A stretch of 37,094 nt of DNA from Candidatus Atribacteria bacterium (GCA_003513845.1 DOTB01000069.1:1-37094); one strand, 5' to 3'. Positions 10,231 to 18,489 are shown, counted from the stretch's first letter. Notes: generated by a model from the sequence alone, not told the origin. Translations and numbers: made by a program.

Positions 10231-11559
10231 CTATAAATTTATTTGATATTTTTTTATCTTATCCAATAAGCTCCTCCTACTTATTCCTAAAATCTCTGCT
10301 GTTTTAGTGCGATTGCCTTTATTCTGGATTAAATACTTTATAATTAGCTCTTTTTCTACATCTTTCAAGGTTCCTTTTTTTTCAAATTTTCTTTCAGGTT
10401 CTATGAAATTAAAATAATTTTCGTCTATTATTTCATCTTTTACCATAATAATACTCCGTTCGATAATGTTTTCTAACTCTCGTATGTTACCTGGATAATT
10501 ATAATCGAGCAGGAAATCCATAGCTTTTGCAGAAACTTTTTTAACTCTTTTGTTTAATATTTTGTTATATTTATTAATAAAATGCTCCACTAATAGAGGT
10601 ATGTCTTCTTTTCTTTCTCTTAAAGGAGGAACATCTATATTAAAAACATTTATTCGATAGAATAAATCTTCTCTAAACCTTCTCTCTTCTACTTCTCTTT
10701 TCAAATCTTTATTGGTAGCTGTCAATATTCGTGCATCTACTTTGATGCTCTTTGAGCTCCCTACTCTTTCGAATTCCTTTTCTTGCAAGACTCTAAGCAA
10801 TTTCGTCTGAATAGAAAGATCCATTTCCCCTATTTCGTCTAAAAAAATAGTTCCTCCGTGAGCCATTTCAAAACGGCCAATCCTTCGAGAAATTGCACCA
10901 GTAAAAGCTCCCTTTTCATGTCCAAATAGTTCACTTTCTAAAAGGTTTAGAGAAAAAGCTGCACAGTTTACCACCACAAATGGACCATCTTTACGCAAAC
11001 TGTTCTTATGTATTGCTCGAGCTATTAACTCTTTTCCAGTACCACTTTCACCAGTAATAAGTACTGTAGCAGGAGTGGAAGATACATTTTCTATCATTTC
11101 TAAAACTCTCTTAATTGAATTACTCTTTCCTATAATTTCCTCAAAGTTAAATCTTTTTTCTTCCTCCTCCCGATAGTAAATATTTTCTACTTTTAACTCA
11201 TATTGCCTAATTGCTCTTTCCACAATAATCTTTAATTCTTCAATATCAAAGGGCTTTATTAAATAATCTATTGCTCCTAACTTCATCGCTTCCACTGCTT
11301 CTGTAATACTGCCATAAGCAGACATCATAATAATTGGTAAATTTAGATCATATTCTTTAATTTTCCGTAAGGTTTCAATTCCGTTTAGTCCAGGCATTCT
11401 AAGGTCTAACAATATTAAACTATAATTTTCTTCCTCTAATTTCTTCAAGGTCTCTAAGCCATTAATGGCTTCTTTAACAATAAATCCCTCTGAAGAAAGT
11501 ACGCGGACTAACATCCTTCTAATATTCTGTTCATCATCAACCACTAATATTTTTCTCAA
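10231..11559 (-). CDS. NtrC-family sigma-54-dependent response regulator
   Basis: A 442-residue regulator in three parts: receiver (1-120, phosphoacceptor Asp52 in LILLDLRMPGLNG), AAA+ ATPase (140-370) with Walker A GESGTGKE (170-177), the sigma-54 contact loop GAFTGA (217-222) and Walker B TIFLDE, and a C-terminal Fis-type helix-turn-helix (GNRTKTAEILGISRRSLLDKIKKY). An intact GAFTGA means it should activate sigma-54 polymerase. The start is TTG with GGAGG 8 nt upstream; only 2 nt separate it from the kinase stop, so the two are translationally coupled and form a cognate pair. Resembles ZraR/AtoC; its likely target is the promoter ahead of spy at 15601-15616. Confidence 0.95.
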   Translation of the reverse strand: MRKILVVDDEQNIRRMLVRVLSSEGFIVKEAINGLETLKKLEEENYSLILLDLRMPGLNGIETLRKIKEYDLNLPIIMMSAYGSITEAVEAMKLGAIDYLIKPFDIEELKIIVERAIRQYELKVENIYYREEEEKRFNFEEIIGKSNSIKRVLEMIENVSSTPATVLITGESGTGKELIARAIHKNSLRKDGPFVVVNCAAFSLNLLESELFGHEKGAFTGAISRRIGRFEMAHGGTIFLDEIGEMDLSIQTKLLRVLQEKEFERVGSSKSIKVDARILTATNKDLKREVEERRFREDLFYRINVFNIDVPPLRERKEDIPLLVEHFINKYNKILNKRVKKVSAKAMDFLLDYNYPGNIRELENIIERSIIMVKDEIIDENYFNFIEPERKFEKKGTLKDVEKELIIKYLIQNKGNRTKTAEILGISRRSLLDKIKKYQINL

Positions 11560-11561
11560 AA

Positions 11562-13364
11562 TTATTTCCTCCTTTTTCGAGGTAGGATAATAATAAATTT
11601 TGTTCCCTTACCTTCTTTAGATTCAACTTTAATTTCCCCTTGATGACCCTCTATAAGTTTATACACTATGGAAAGCCCCAATCCAGAACCTTGCTCTTTA
11701 GTGGAAAAGAAGGGGTCAAATATTTGATTAAGGTCTTGGGCAGCGATACCAATTCCATTATCCTCTACTACTAATTTTATAGCAGGATTTTCCCTTATAA
11801 AATCTTTTTCAGCCTTGATTTTGATCTCTCCCTTCTCAGGTATGGCTTGAATTGCATTGATAATAATATTCATCAAAATTTGTCTTATCTGGTCTTTGTC
11901 GGCTTGAATTAAAGAAATATCTGGAGAAAGTTTTATATCAAACTTAATCTGTTTATTAGTAATTTCCTGCTTGAATAATTCAACTACATCGTTTATTAAA
12001 TTTTTTAAAGAAAAAGAGGTTATGTTTAATTTTTTCACTTTCGCATAATCTAAAACTTGAACCACTAAATTATTTAATCTATCTACTTCCTGGATAATAG
12101 TATTAAGATCTTCTCTCCGTTCATCATCCCTCGAAAATGAATCAGATACAAATTGAGCTAACCCCCTGATTGAACTTAGAGGATTTCTAATTTCGTGAGC
12201 AATACCAGCTGACAACTTACCCAGGGCAGCTAATCTCTTATTGCGAGCTATTTCATCATTTAAATTCTTGATCTCAGTCACATCCCTTATTACTGCTACC
12301 AGACCAGTTCTTTTACCAGATTCATCAGTTAAAAAGGAAGTACTGACATCTAATATCTTCCTTTTTAACCCCTCTTCTTCTAAAGATATTTCCTGATCAA
12401 CATTCCTATTCTCCAAAAGACATTTTTTTAGGATACATTCTCCCTCGACTCTTAAATTTAATACTTTTTGGCATTCTTTATTTAAAACTTCTTCCTTCTG
12501 CTTACCAAAAATTTCTTCACTCTTGCGATTAAAGGTTTTAATAATACCATTATTATCTATAGAGACTACCGCGTTATCCATAGTTTCCAGTAGCTTTGCA
12601 GTATAGTCTTTCATTTCATTTAAAGTCTTTTTTACAATATAGGTTTCCTGCAATTTAAAAATTACATATATTCCCAACAAGACCAGAACCATTATAATAC
12701 CGTAGTTTAACATAATTCTCCTTCTAGTCTGATTCAAGCGGGCATAATACCCCTCCAAATTTATTCCTACTACTAAGTAACTATTTCTAAGAGGTAATAC
12801 TTTCCAAATATCTAACTGTCTACTAATATCAAGGTTAAATGGTTTTATTACTTGAAGTACTCTATTCCCCTTTTTATCCCGAGTATTTATAAAATTGATT
12901 CTGCCTGGATTAGAAATTTGTATGGCATTGTTCCATCTTTCTTCTTCTGTGCTAATCAGGATTAAGCCTTTATCATTACAAATGTCGATATAACTTACTC
13001 CCTCTTTTTTTAAAAGCACCAAAATTTCTTTCAAGGCATTTTCATTTAAGATAAATCGAGGACCAAGAGTTTGAATAGAGAAGGCAATATTTAAACCTTC
13101 TGAACGGGCTAATTCCCACAAATAATATCTTTCTCTTTGGACTTCTTTATAGGTTAGTGAACCCAATAATAGGGTGAGGATTAAGATAGTAATTAAGACA
13201 AAAATAATATTTCTTTCTCGAAAAGGAGTAGATTTAGATGATTTTTGATTTTTCTCTTTTTTCAATTTTATAGACCGTTTATCTTTTTTATGAATTTTAA
13301 TTTGTAGGGGCACAATGAATTGTGCCCCCTCTATCTTTATATTATTTACCTTTAATGTGGGCAC
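11562..13364 (-). CDS. Membrane sensor histidine kinase with PAS domain
   Basis: A kinase of up to 600 residues: basic N-tail, membrane helix 1 (about 52-72), an extracytoplasmic sensor of about 140 residues, helix 2 (about 218-238), a PAS domain (about 255-365) carrying cysteines in CQKVLN...ECILKKC, then HisKA with His390 (SAGIAHEIRNPLSS) and HATPase with the N-box NIIINAIQAI, DNGIGIA and GSGLGLSIV. The true start is unsettled: the first GTG (13364) and another in-frame GTG (13313) both lie in a palindromic repeat, and TTG at 13265 lacks a ribosome site, so the first 30-odd residues may not be native. Cognate to the adjacent NtrC-type regulator. Confidence 0.92.
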   Translation of the reverse strand: MPTLKVNNIKIEGAQFIVPLQIKIHKKDKRSIKLKKEKNQKSSKSTPFRERNIIFVLITILILTLLLGSLTYKEVQRERYYLWELARSEGLNIAFSIQTLGPRFILNENALKEILVLLKKEGVSYIDICNDKGLILISTEEERWNNAIQISNPGRINFINTRDKKGNRVLQVIKPFNLDISRQLDIWKVLPLRNSYLVVGINLEGYYARLNQTRRRIMLNYGIIMVLVLLGIYVIFKLQETYIVKKTLNEMKDYTAKLLETMDNAVVSIDNNGIIKTFNRKSEEIFGKQKEEVLNKECQKVLNLRVEGECILKKCLLENRNVDQEISLEEEGLKRKILDVSTSFLTDESGKRTGLVAVIRDVTEIKNLNDEIARNKRLAALGKLSAGIAHEIRNPLSSIRGLAQFVSDSFSRDDERREDLNTIIQEVDRLNNLVVQVLDYAKVKKLNITSFSLKNLINDVVELFKQEITNKQIKFDIKLSPDISLIQADKDQIRQILMNIIINAIQAIPEKGEIKIKAEKDFIRENPAIKLVVEDNGIGIAAQDLNQIFDPFFSTKEQGSGLGLSIVYKLIEGHQGEIKVESKEGKGTKFIIILPRKRRK

Positions 13365-13383
13365 GATGCATCGTGCCCCTACA
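13304..13383. repeat. 80-bp composite palindromic repeat, copy 1
   Basis: Two palindromes face each other: GTAGGGGCACAAT/ATTGTGCCCC (13304-13328) and TGTGGGCACGAT/ATCGTGCCCCTACA (13356-13383), joined by an AT-rich linker with TATTATTTACC. The outer edges GTAGGGG and CCCCTAC make the whole unit an inverted repeat. The same composite recurs at 26143-26219. It overlaps the 5' end of the kinase ORF. Confidence 0.8.
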
Positions 13384-13447
13384 TCGGACTCCTGGCTTCT
13401 GACTTTTGGCTACTATTCTCTTTACGAGATACGAAATGCGGTTTCAT

Positions 13448-14899
13448 TCAGTCAATCTTCTCTACTTTAATCGGAACATAATAGGTATGATGGTTACGAA
13501 ATACTAATAATAATAAGGTGCTTCCGGGCTCTAATTTACTGATTACTTCTTCCCATTCCTCAAGAGAAGAAAGTTCTGTTCGATTAGCTTCTAAAATTAT
13601 GTCTCCTCTGCTCAAACCCATATCCTCTGCCGAACTACCAGGAATTACCTCAGTAATCACCAACCCTTTTACCCAGGGTAATCCTACTTCTTTCGCAATC
13701 TCAGGAGTCACTTTTTCCACTCTTAATCCAGTCTGAATGGAAAATACTTTCTCCTTGGGAAATTCGCCTTCTTCTTGAGTAGTAGGCATTTCTCCAATTT
13801 TTACGATAAAATTAATTGCTTTACCATCTCGCACTACTTCTATCTTCGCCTTTTCACCAATATTTATACTTCTTATTTTGTCTTGAAGTTTCTGGGTGGA
13901 ATTAACCTCTTCGTCATTAACCTTTACAATTATGTCCCCTCTTTTTATTCCCGATTTCTCCGCAGGACTGTCTTTAACCACATCTCCTACTAAAACACCC
14001 TTCGCTTCAGAAAGACCAAATTGTTCAGCAATTTCCGGGGTAACTTCTTGAATATACACGCCTATCCAGGGTGTTCTTACTCGTCCTAAATTAATAAGGT
14101 CCTCTATATTCCTCTTGGCCATATTAATCGGAATAGCAAATCCAATACCCTGGGCATAGGGAATAATAGCAGTATTTATTCCCACAACTTCACCTTTGGT
14201 ATTAAGTAATGGACCACCACTATTCCCGGGATTAATGGCCGTATCAGTTTGAATAAAATTTCTATAAATATGTCCGTCTATCTCAGTAGGAATAGAACGA
14301 TCTTTAGCACTAACTACTCCCATAGTTACAGTCTGTTGGAGCCCATAAGGATTACCGATAGCTATCACAATTTCCCCAACTCTTAACTCATCTGAATCAC
14401 CCAGGGTCACAGTTGGCAGATGATCTGCCTGTATTTTTACTATAGCCATATCTGTAGTTACATCTGAGCCAACCACTTTTCCATCAAACTCTCTACCATC
14501 AGGAAGAGAAACTTTTATCTTATCTGCTTTATGCACTACGTGTTCATTAGTAAGAATATATCCCTCTTGGTTAATAATAAACCCGGATCCGGTACCCTTT
14601 TGGGGAATCGTTTTTGTGTATTCTTTAAATTTATCACCAAAGAAATGTCTGAATATAGGATCATCAAAGAAGGGGAAATCAGTTTTTACCATCCTCACTG
14701 TATCAATATTAACTACTGCTGGTCCAACTTTTTCTGCGATATCAGCTATGCTATTACTTAAAGCTTGTATAGACGAATAAGATTTTTCCTGCTGAGGTTC
14801 TGCGTTTATAATTTGTACCCAACTTAAAGAAACCAACAAGATTAAAATTGTAACCAGTATAAATTTTTTGTTAATTTTCAAGGAAATAATTTTCATCAT
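13448..14899 (-). CDS. htrA: HtrA/Deg-family periplasmic serine protease
   Basis: A 483-residue protease-chaperone for misfolded envelope proteins. It starts with a signal peptide (basic NKK, hydrophobic VTILILLVSLSW, likely cleavage after INA near residue 33). The trypsin-like domain has the triad His120 (TNEHVV), Asp150 (TTDMAIV) and Ser227 (GNSGGPL), followed by two PDZ domains (about 275-375 and 385-480), the DegP/DegQ arrangement. The start is ATG with GGAGGTG about 10 nt upstream. It lies between spy and the kinase gene on one strand, so it is probably induced by the system it sits in; the 99-bp gap from spy shows no separate promoter I can identify. Confidence 0.96.
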   Translation of the reverse strand: MMKIISLKINKKFILVTILILLVSLSWVQIINAEPQQEKSYSSIQALSNSIADIAEKVGPAVVNIDTVRMVKTDFPFFDDPIFRHFFGDKFKEYTKTIPQKGTGSGFIINQEGYILTNEHVVHKADKIKVSLPDGREFDGKVVGSDVTTDMAIVKIQADHLPTVTLGDSDELRVGEIVIAIGNPYGLQQTVTMGVVSAKDRSIPTEIDGHIYRNFIQTDTAINPGNSGGPLLNTKGEVVGINTAIIPYAQGIGFAIPINMAKRNIEDLINLGRVRTPWIGVYIQEVTPEIAEQFGLSEAKGVLVGDVVKDSPAEKSGIKRGDIIVKVNDEEVNSTQKLQDKIRSINIGEKAKIEVVRDGKAINFIVKIGEMPTTQEEGEFPKEKVFSIQTGLRVEKVTPEIAKEVGLPWVKGLVITEVIPGSSAEDMGLSRGDIILEANRTELSSLEEWEEVISKLEPGSTLLLLVFRNHHTYYVPIKVEKID

Positions 14900-14997
14900 A
14901 TTTTAGTTGCACCTCCGTATAAATAAATTATGATAGATTTGGGGAGGAAAAAACCTATATTCTCCCCCCCTTTTTTATATGTATCTAACTTTAATTA

Positions 14998-15546
14998 TCA
15001 AAGATTGTTTCCAAACATCTTAGCAGCATCAATGAACTTTCTAAAAGCAAAAATCTGGAAAGGAATTCCTTCTGGTAATTTTTCTTGCTGTTCTGGAGTT
15101 AGAATACCTTTTATTGTCAGGTATTCTTCAATCGCCTTTATCTTCATTTCTGTTTCTAAATTAGCAATTTCTTGTAGCTTTGTTCTAATTTTTATTAGAT
15201 CAGGATCTTTCTCTAAGAATAAAATCTTAATTTCTAACTGATTAATCTCTACTTTGTTCTTTAATCCCAGTATTTCTTTTTGAAAATCTAAATCTATCCT
15301 TCTTATTTTATTCTTTTGTTCTTCAGATAGATTTAAAGATTCAACGAACTCTTTCATCTTTGCAACCGGACTTTTTTCTAAGCGCTCCTTCATCATATCT
15401 CTAAATTCATAACAGTTCTGCTGTTGTACCTTTTGCTTTACCCCAGGTAATAATTTCCCTTGTTGGGCGGAAGAATATTGAGCAACGCCTAAAAACACTA
15501 CAGTTATTGCTACTATTAGGGTTAAAATGACAAACTTTGTTTTCAT
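14998..15546 (-). CDS. Spy/CpxP/ZraP-like periplasmic protein
   Basis: A 182-residue secreted helical protein. The N-terminus is a signal peptide (KTKFVILTLIVAITVVFLG, likely cut after YSSA), and the mature part is charged and helical with two LTxxQ-type motifs, LNLSEEQKNKI and LTPEQQEKL, the mark of the Spy/CpxP fold. Such proteins act as ATP-independent periplasmic chaperones or as brakes on a sensor kinase. The ATG has GGAGGTG 7 nt upstream. It is first in an operon with htrA, kinase and NtrC-type regulator, immediately after a sigma-54 promoter, which matches the enterobacterial zraP-zraSR logic. Metal-binding residues typical of ZraP are not obvious. Confidence 0.82.
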   Translation of the reverse strand: MKTKFVILTLIVAITVVFLGVAQYSSAQQGKLLPGVKQKVQQQNCYEFRDMMKERLEKSPVAKMKEFVESLNLSEEQKNKIRRIDLDFQKEILGLKNKVEINQLEIKILFLEKDPDLIKIRTKLQEIANLETEMKIKAIEEYLTIKGILTPEQQEKLPEGIPFQIFAFRKFIDAAKMFGNNL

Positions 15547-15600
15547 CCATTTTCACCTCCCCTCTGATTTTTTTATTTTTTTATTCTAACCAATAATAGA

Positions 15601-15616
15601 AGCAATTACTGTGCCA
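15601..15616 (-). promoter_or_regulatory. Sigma-54 promoter for the spy-htrA-kinase-regulator operon
   Basis: On the minus strand TGGCACAGTAATTGCT matches the -24/-12 consensus TGGCAC-N5-TTGCW, with GG and GC exactly spaced. Transcription would begin near 15590, about 45 nt before the spy ATG. The last gene of the operon encodes a GAFTGA-bearing activator, so the site and regulator support each other. Confidence 0.85.
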
Positions 15617-15738
15617 ATATTTAAAATTACTGCTCAATTTATTATTTTCCAAAAATGCTTTCAGAAATACAAATAAATAAATAGTGTTGGGAAGGTTATT
15701 CAAAATATGATAGAAAAATTTTAAACCATTTATCTTTC

Positions 15739-15763
15739 TTTTAATAATCAGTTTTTATTAAAA
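15739..15763. promoter_or_regulatory. Inverted repeat, candidate activator-binding site
   Basis: TTTTAATAA and TTATTAAAA form a perfect 9-bp inverted repeat with a 7-nt spacer, about 160 bp upstream of the predicted sigma-54 start site. This is the usual distance for an enhancer site of an NtrC-type activator. It is AT-only, so chance is possible. Confidence 0.4.
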
Positions 15764-15854
15764 AGCTAACTTGTCTCATTTTCTAATTAAAATACTGTGC
15801 AATTTTTTCTCAATAAGTAATTTTATTCTTCCAATAAATTCTCTTTAATCAGGC

Positions 15855-16400
15855 CTATCGGTCAAAGTAAATACTCTTGCCAGTTACTGATAAGGGAATG
15901 CCCATTACAAAATCTGCATCTATCAGACCCATTTTTTTAGCTACTACTCCAGCACGGTACATTATCCGATTATCTACATTCATTATTCCAGCAGTCTTGA
16001 CGGCTGACCCAATAGCGATTCCCATATCTAAAAGTCTAAAAGCACATTGCGGTCCATCAAATTCGCTCCCCTGATGAGAAATTCTGTCTGCACACCGGTC
16101 ATATCCACAAGCACCGCAATTCAAACCCAAGGAAACAGCATCTTTTATGCCAATTAATAATACCGCCAGAGAATTTTTAACATTGTCACCATCACGGTCA
16201 AAATTTTTCTTCCCCATCTGTTCGCCATAACTGACCATTTCTTTTGCTAATTTGATTACATCTTCTCCATAAATTGCTTTAACCACTACAAAATCTTTTC
16301 CAGCAGATTTTGGTGCAGTACGAGCAGCAACTCCCATCAAATTCGCAACATCCTTTATGGCTTCCTGGACATCAAATTCTGATAATTTTTGATTAGACAT
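15855..16400 (-). CDS. DUF2148 cysteine-motif (ferredoxin-like) protein
   Basis: A 181-residue protein of the DUF2148 family, common in anaerobic bacteria and archaea and often called ferredoxin-domain protein. The cysteines Cys95, Cys98, Cys103 (NCGACGYDRC) and Cys119 (GPQCAF) could bind an Fe-S cluster. The N-terminal part AVKDVANLMGVAARTAPKS-like (residues 12-31) and C-terminal GSAVKTAGIMNVDNRIMYR are the conserved family blocks. The biochemical role is unknown. The ATG has AAGGAGGAA upstream. No partner gene is in the same short operon; a 310-bp repeat-rich spacer separates it from the PP-loop gene. Confidence 0.85.
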   Translation of the reverse strand: MSNQKLSEFDVQEAIKDVANLMGVAARTAPKSAGKDFVVVKAIYGEDVIKLAKEMVSYGEQMGKKNFDRDGDNVKNSLAVLLIGIKDAVSLGLNCGACGYDRCADRISHQGSEFDGPQCAFRLLDMGIAIGSAVKTAGIMNVDNRIMYRAGVVAKKMGLIDADFVMGIPLSVTGKSIYFDR

Positions 16401-16710
16401 TTTTCTTAATTCCTCCTTGAATTAATTCTCCAATTCTCCAATTAACCAATTGACCAATAAATTAATTGACCTATGACCTATTCTCCAATTGACCAATTAA
16501 ATTAGTATAAGACGGGTTTGATAAATCAAACCCCTACTTCTGAATGTTATATGTTAATAATCTTCTGACTCCTGGATACTGGCTCCTAACTTCTTTTTTC
16601 TTAACGAGATACTATTTACGAAATACGAGATACGAATTTTGTTTTGCACTTTTCGTTTTTCGCTATATACGATATACAATATACGCGATACTATATACGA
16701 TATAATTATA
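16401..16710. repeat. Repeat-word spacer with one palindromic module
   Basis: The gap holds AATTCTCCAATTAACCAATT/GACCAATT words (16418-16502), a palindrome GGGTTTGAT/ATCAAACCC ending CCCCTAC (16514-16537), words like CTGACTCCTGGATACTGG (16562-16590), and ACGAGATACTA/ATACGAGATACGAA/TATACGATATAC words (16602-16705). No gene is seen. Confidence 0.7.
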
Positions 16711-17679
16711 CTATTCAATTATTTCGTAATCAATAACCTGAAAGGTAGCCAGATTCTTGTTGGTAGTCAATAACCAATCTATTTCAACGGGAACAGAAAA
16801 ATCTGGTTGAAGTCTACCCTTTTCCAACCAGTATCGAGAATGCTGATTATTAAACTGTCCTTTGTTTGCTTTGACGATCAATTTAATCGGTTTATCTAAA
16901 AATACTATTTCTTCTAAAGTTTTTACTTTTTTAAGCTCTTCGATCACCCTTCTTTTTAAACTTTCACCAGGAAAAGGCAATATATTTACTAATCCTATAT
17001 TTTTATTTAAAGGTCCTATAATCTTGACATTGGCTAATTTTGCCGTATATCCCTCCCTCTCTAAAACATCTAAAATAATCTCATTTGCTTCCGCTACTGC
17101 CTTGCCATGATAATTAGTTGCAGCTAAAGGTTTAAGTAAATGCTTTAATTTGCAACCTTCTCTAAATTTACTCTCCCCAATTTTTAATATTTTTAGATTA
17201 AAAAAATTAGCTATCTCTCTTATTTCTTCTTTGTCCTTCTCAAAGAGGGGGGCATAAAAACCATCGCAAATTTTTATGCCCTTCTTGCCCCAGGTATCAC
17301 TCTGGTTGGAACCAGTCAAAACTAATCTTCCTTTAGCTTCTCTTTTAACTCTACCTAACTTCGCAATTCGAGTACACTTATTACAGGCTGGCCCTTTCTT
17401 CAAAAGCTTCTCCTGTTCTTCCTTACCTAGAACAATCCTTAATTTTAAATCCAAATCTTTACTAATGTTTTGAACATTTTTTATACCTTTATTATAAGTG
17501 TATTCTCCGAAATTAATGTTAATTACTTCAACTTTTTCTTTACCTAAAGCTCGGACTGCCAAAGCAGAAACCACAGTACTATCTAATCCCCCCGAAAAAG
17601 CCACAACCACCTTTTCTTCTCTACTTACCTCTCTAATCTCTTCTAATAGAATTTTGGTATTTTCTTTTATCTGATACAT
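16711..17679 (-). CDS. PP-loop ATP pyrophosphatase-like protein
   Basis: A 322-residue protein with the N-type PP-loop SGGLDS (29-34), then a CxxC (Cys99, Cys102 in GPACNKC) and further cysteines at 138 and 176 (EGCKLKH). PP-loop enzymes adenylate a substrate before sulfur or nitrogen transfer, for example in tRNA thiolation, LarE-type cofactor synthesis or 7-cyano-deazaguanine chemistry. I cannot place it in one of these; the cysteines favour a sulfur-handling member. It starts at ATG with weak ribosome site features. It lies downstream of a thioredoxin-CcdA-NifS cluster but has its own promoter and follows a terminator, so it is separately transcribed. Confidence 0.82.
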   Translation of the reverse strand: MYQIKENTKILLEEIREVSREEKVVVAFSGGLDSTVVSALAVRALGKEKVEVININFGEYTYNKGIKNVQNISKDLDLKLRIVLGKEEQEKLLKKGPACNKCTRIAKLGRVKREAKGRLVLTGSNQSDTWGKKGIKICDGFYAPLFEKDKEEIREIANFFNLKILKIGESKFREGCKLKHLLKPLAATNYHGKAVAEANEIILDVLEREGYTAKLANVKIIGPLNKNIGLVNILPFPGESLKRRVIEELKKVKTLEEIVFLDKPIKLIVKANKGQFNNQHSRYWLEKGRLQPDFSVPVEIDWLLTTNKNLATFQVIDYEIIE

Positions 17680-17706
17680 TTAAAAACCCAGCCTGTTTTT
17701 ATTTTA

Positions 17707-17735
17707 ATTATACCAAAAGTTTCAACTTGTTATAA
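17707..17735 (-). promoter_or_regulatory. Promoter for the PP-loop gene
   Basis: TATAAT (17712-17707) preceded by TGG (extended -10) lies about 30 nt before the ATG; 17 nt further upstream is TTATAA, a weak -35. Confidence 0.55.
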
Positions 17736-17766
17736 ATTAATTCTATTTTAAAAAAATAACCAATAA

Positions 17767-17814
17767 AAAAAGGCCAAGGATGGTAAATAAAACAGCTGAT
17801 ACCTTGACCTTTTT
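17767..17814. terminator. Intrinsic terminator after the thioredoxin-like gene
   Basis: AAAAAGGCCAAGG pairs with CCTTGACCTTTTT around an AT-rich loop, with T-runs in both directions. It lies about 40 bp past the stop codon of the thioredoxin-like gene. Confidence 0.75.
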
Positions 17815-17855
17815 AATAAAATTAATCAGATTAGTTTATATCCACGAAGATATAG

Positions 17856-18416
17856 TTAATTTGTATTTTTCTTTAAATATTCCTCAAAAGAGATACTTTT
17901 GTACCATCCTTCCCCTATATATTTTACTACTGAGATAAACTGGTCAGCTGGCACATATCCTGGTAAAGGAGCAATCCTGGTATAATTGCTTTCTAAAAAC
18001 CAGGTAGTAGGATAACCACTGACCTGAAACAAGGTAGCTAATTTTCTTTCAGAAATCTCTTCTCCTTTTTCTAGTACTTTATTCTCCGATTTCGCATTTA
18101 TTTTAATATTTACAAATTTATCAGATAATATCTTCTTTACCTCTTCATTAGAGTAAGTTTCTTTCTCCATCTTTCGACACCAACCACATTCATCAGTATA
18201 AAAGTAGATCAAAACATATTTATTCTCTTTCTCTGCTTTTAACAATCCTTCATTATAAGGCAACCAGGTGAATATTAAGGGTTTATCCCCTTCTACTGCT
18301 TCAACACCCGGCTGATAATTCTTAAAATATGGTTTTAGCCCGAAAAAAAATATTATTGCTACTAAAATTACTAAAACCGTTATTTTGTTTCTTTTTGTAG
18401 AAATAATCTTCATCAT
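17856..18416 (-). CDS. Membrane-anchored thioredoxin-like protein
   Basis: A 186-residue protein with one N-terminal membrane helix (about 11-27) and a thioredoxin fold whose active site is Cys77-Gly-Trp-Cys80 (DECGWCRKME), followed by cis-Pro segment SGYPTTWFLE. It should act outside the cytoplasm as a thiol reductant or disulfide exchanger. The neighbouring gene encodes CcdA, which carries reducing equivalents across the membrane and is the natural partner. The start ATG (doubled, MM) has AGGAG upstream. A 105-bp terminal-inverted-repeat element sits 74 bp upstream of the start. Confidence 0.9.
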   Translation of the reverse strand: MMKIISTKRNKITVLVILVAIIFFFGLKPYFKNYQPGVEAVEGDKPLIFTWLPYNEGLLKAEKENKYVLIYFYTDECGWCRKMEKETYSNEEVKKILSDKFVNIKINAKSENKVLEKGEEISERKLATLFQVSGYPTTWFLESNYTRIAPLPGYVPADQFISVVKYIGEGWYKSISFEEYLKKNTN

Positions 18417-18489
18417 TATTTAAAACTCCTATTAATTATTTTAATTTATATCTTTTACCATTTTACGACTTATAATTTTTATCATTAAT

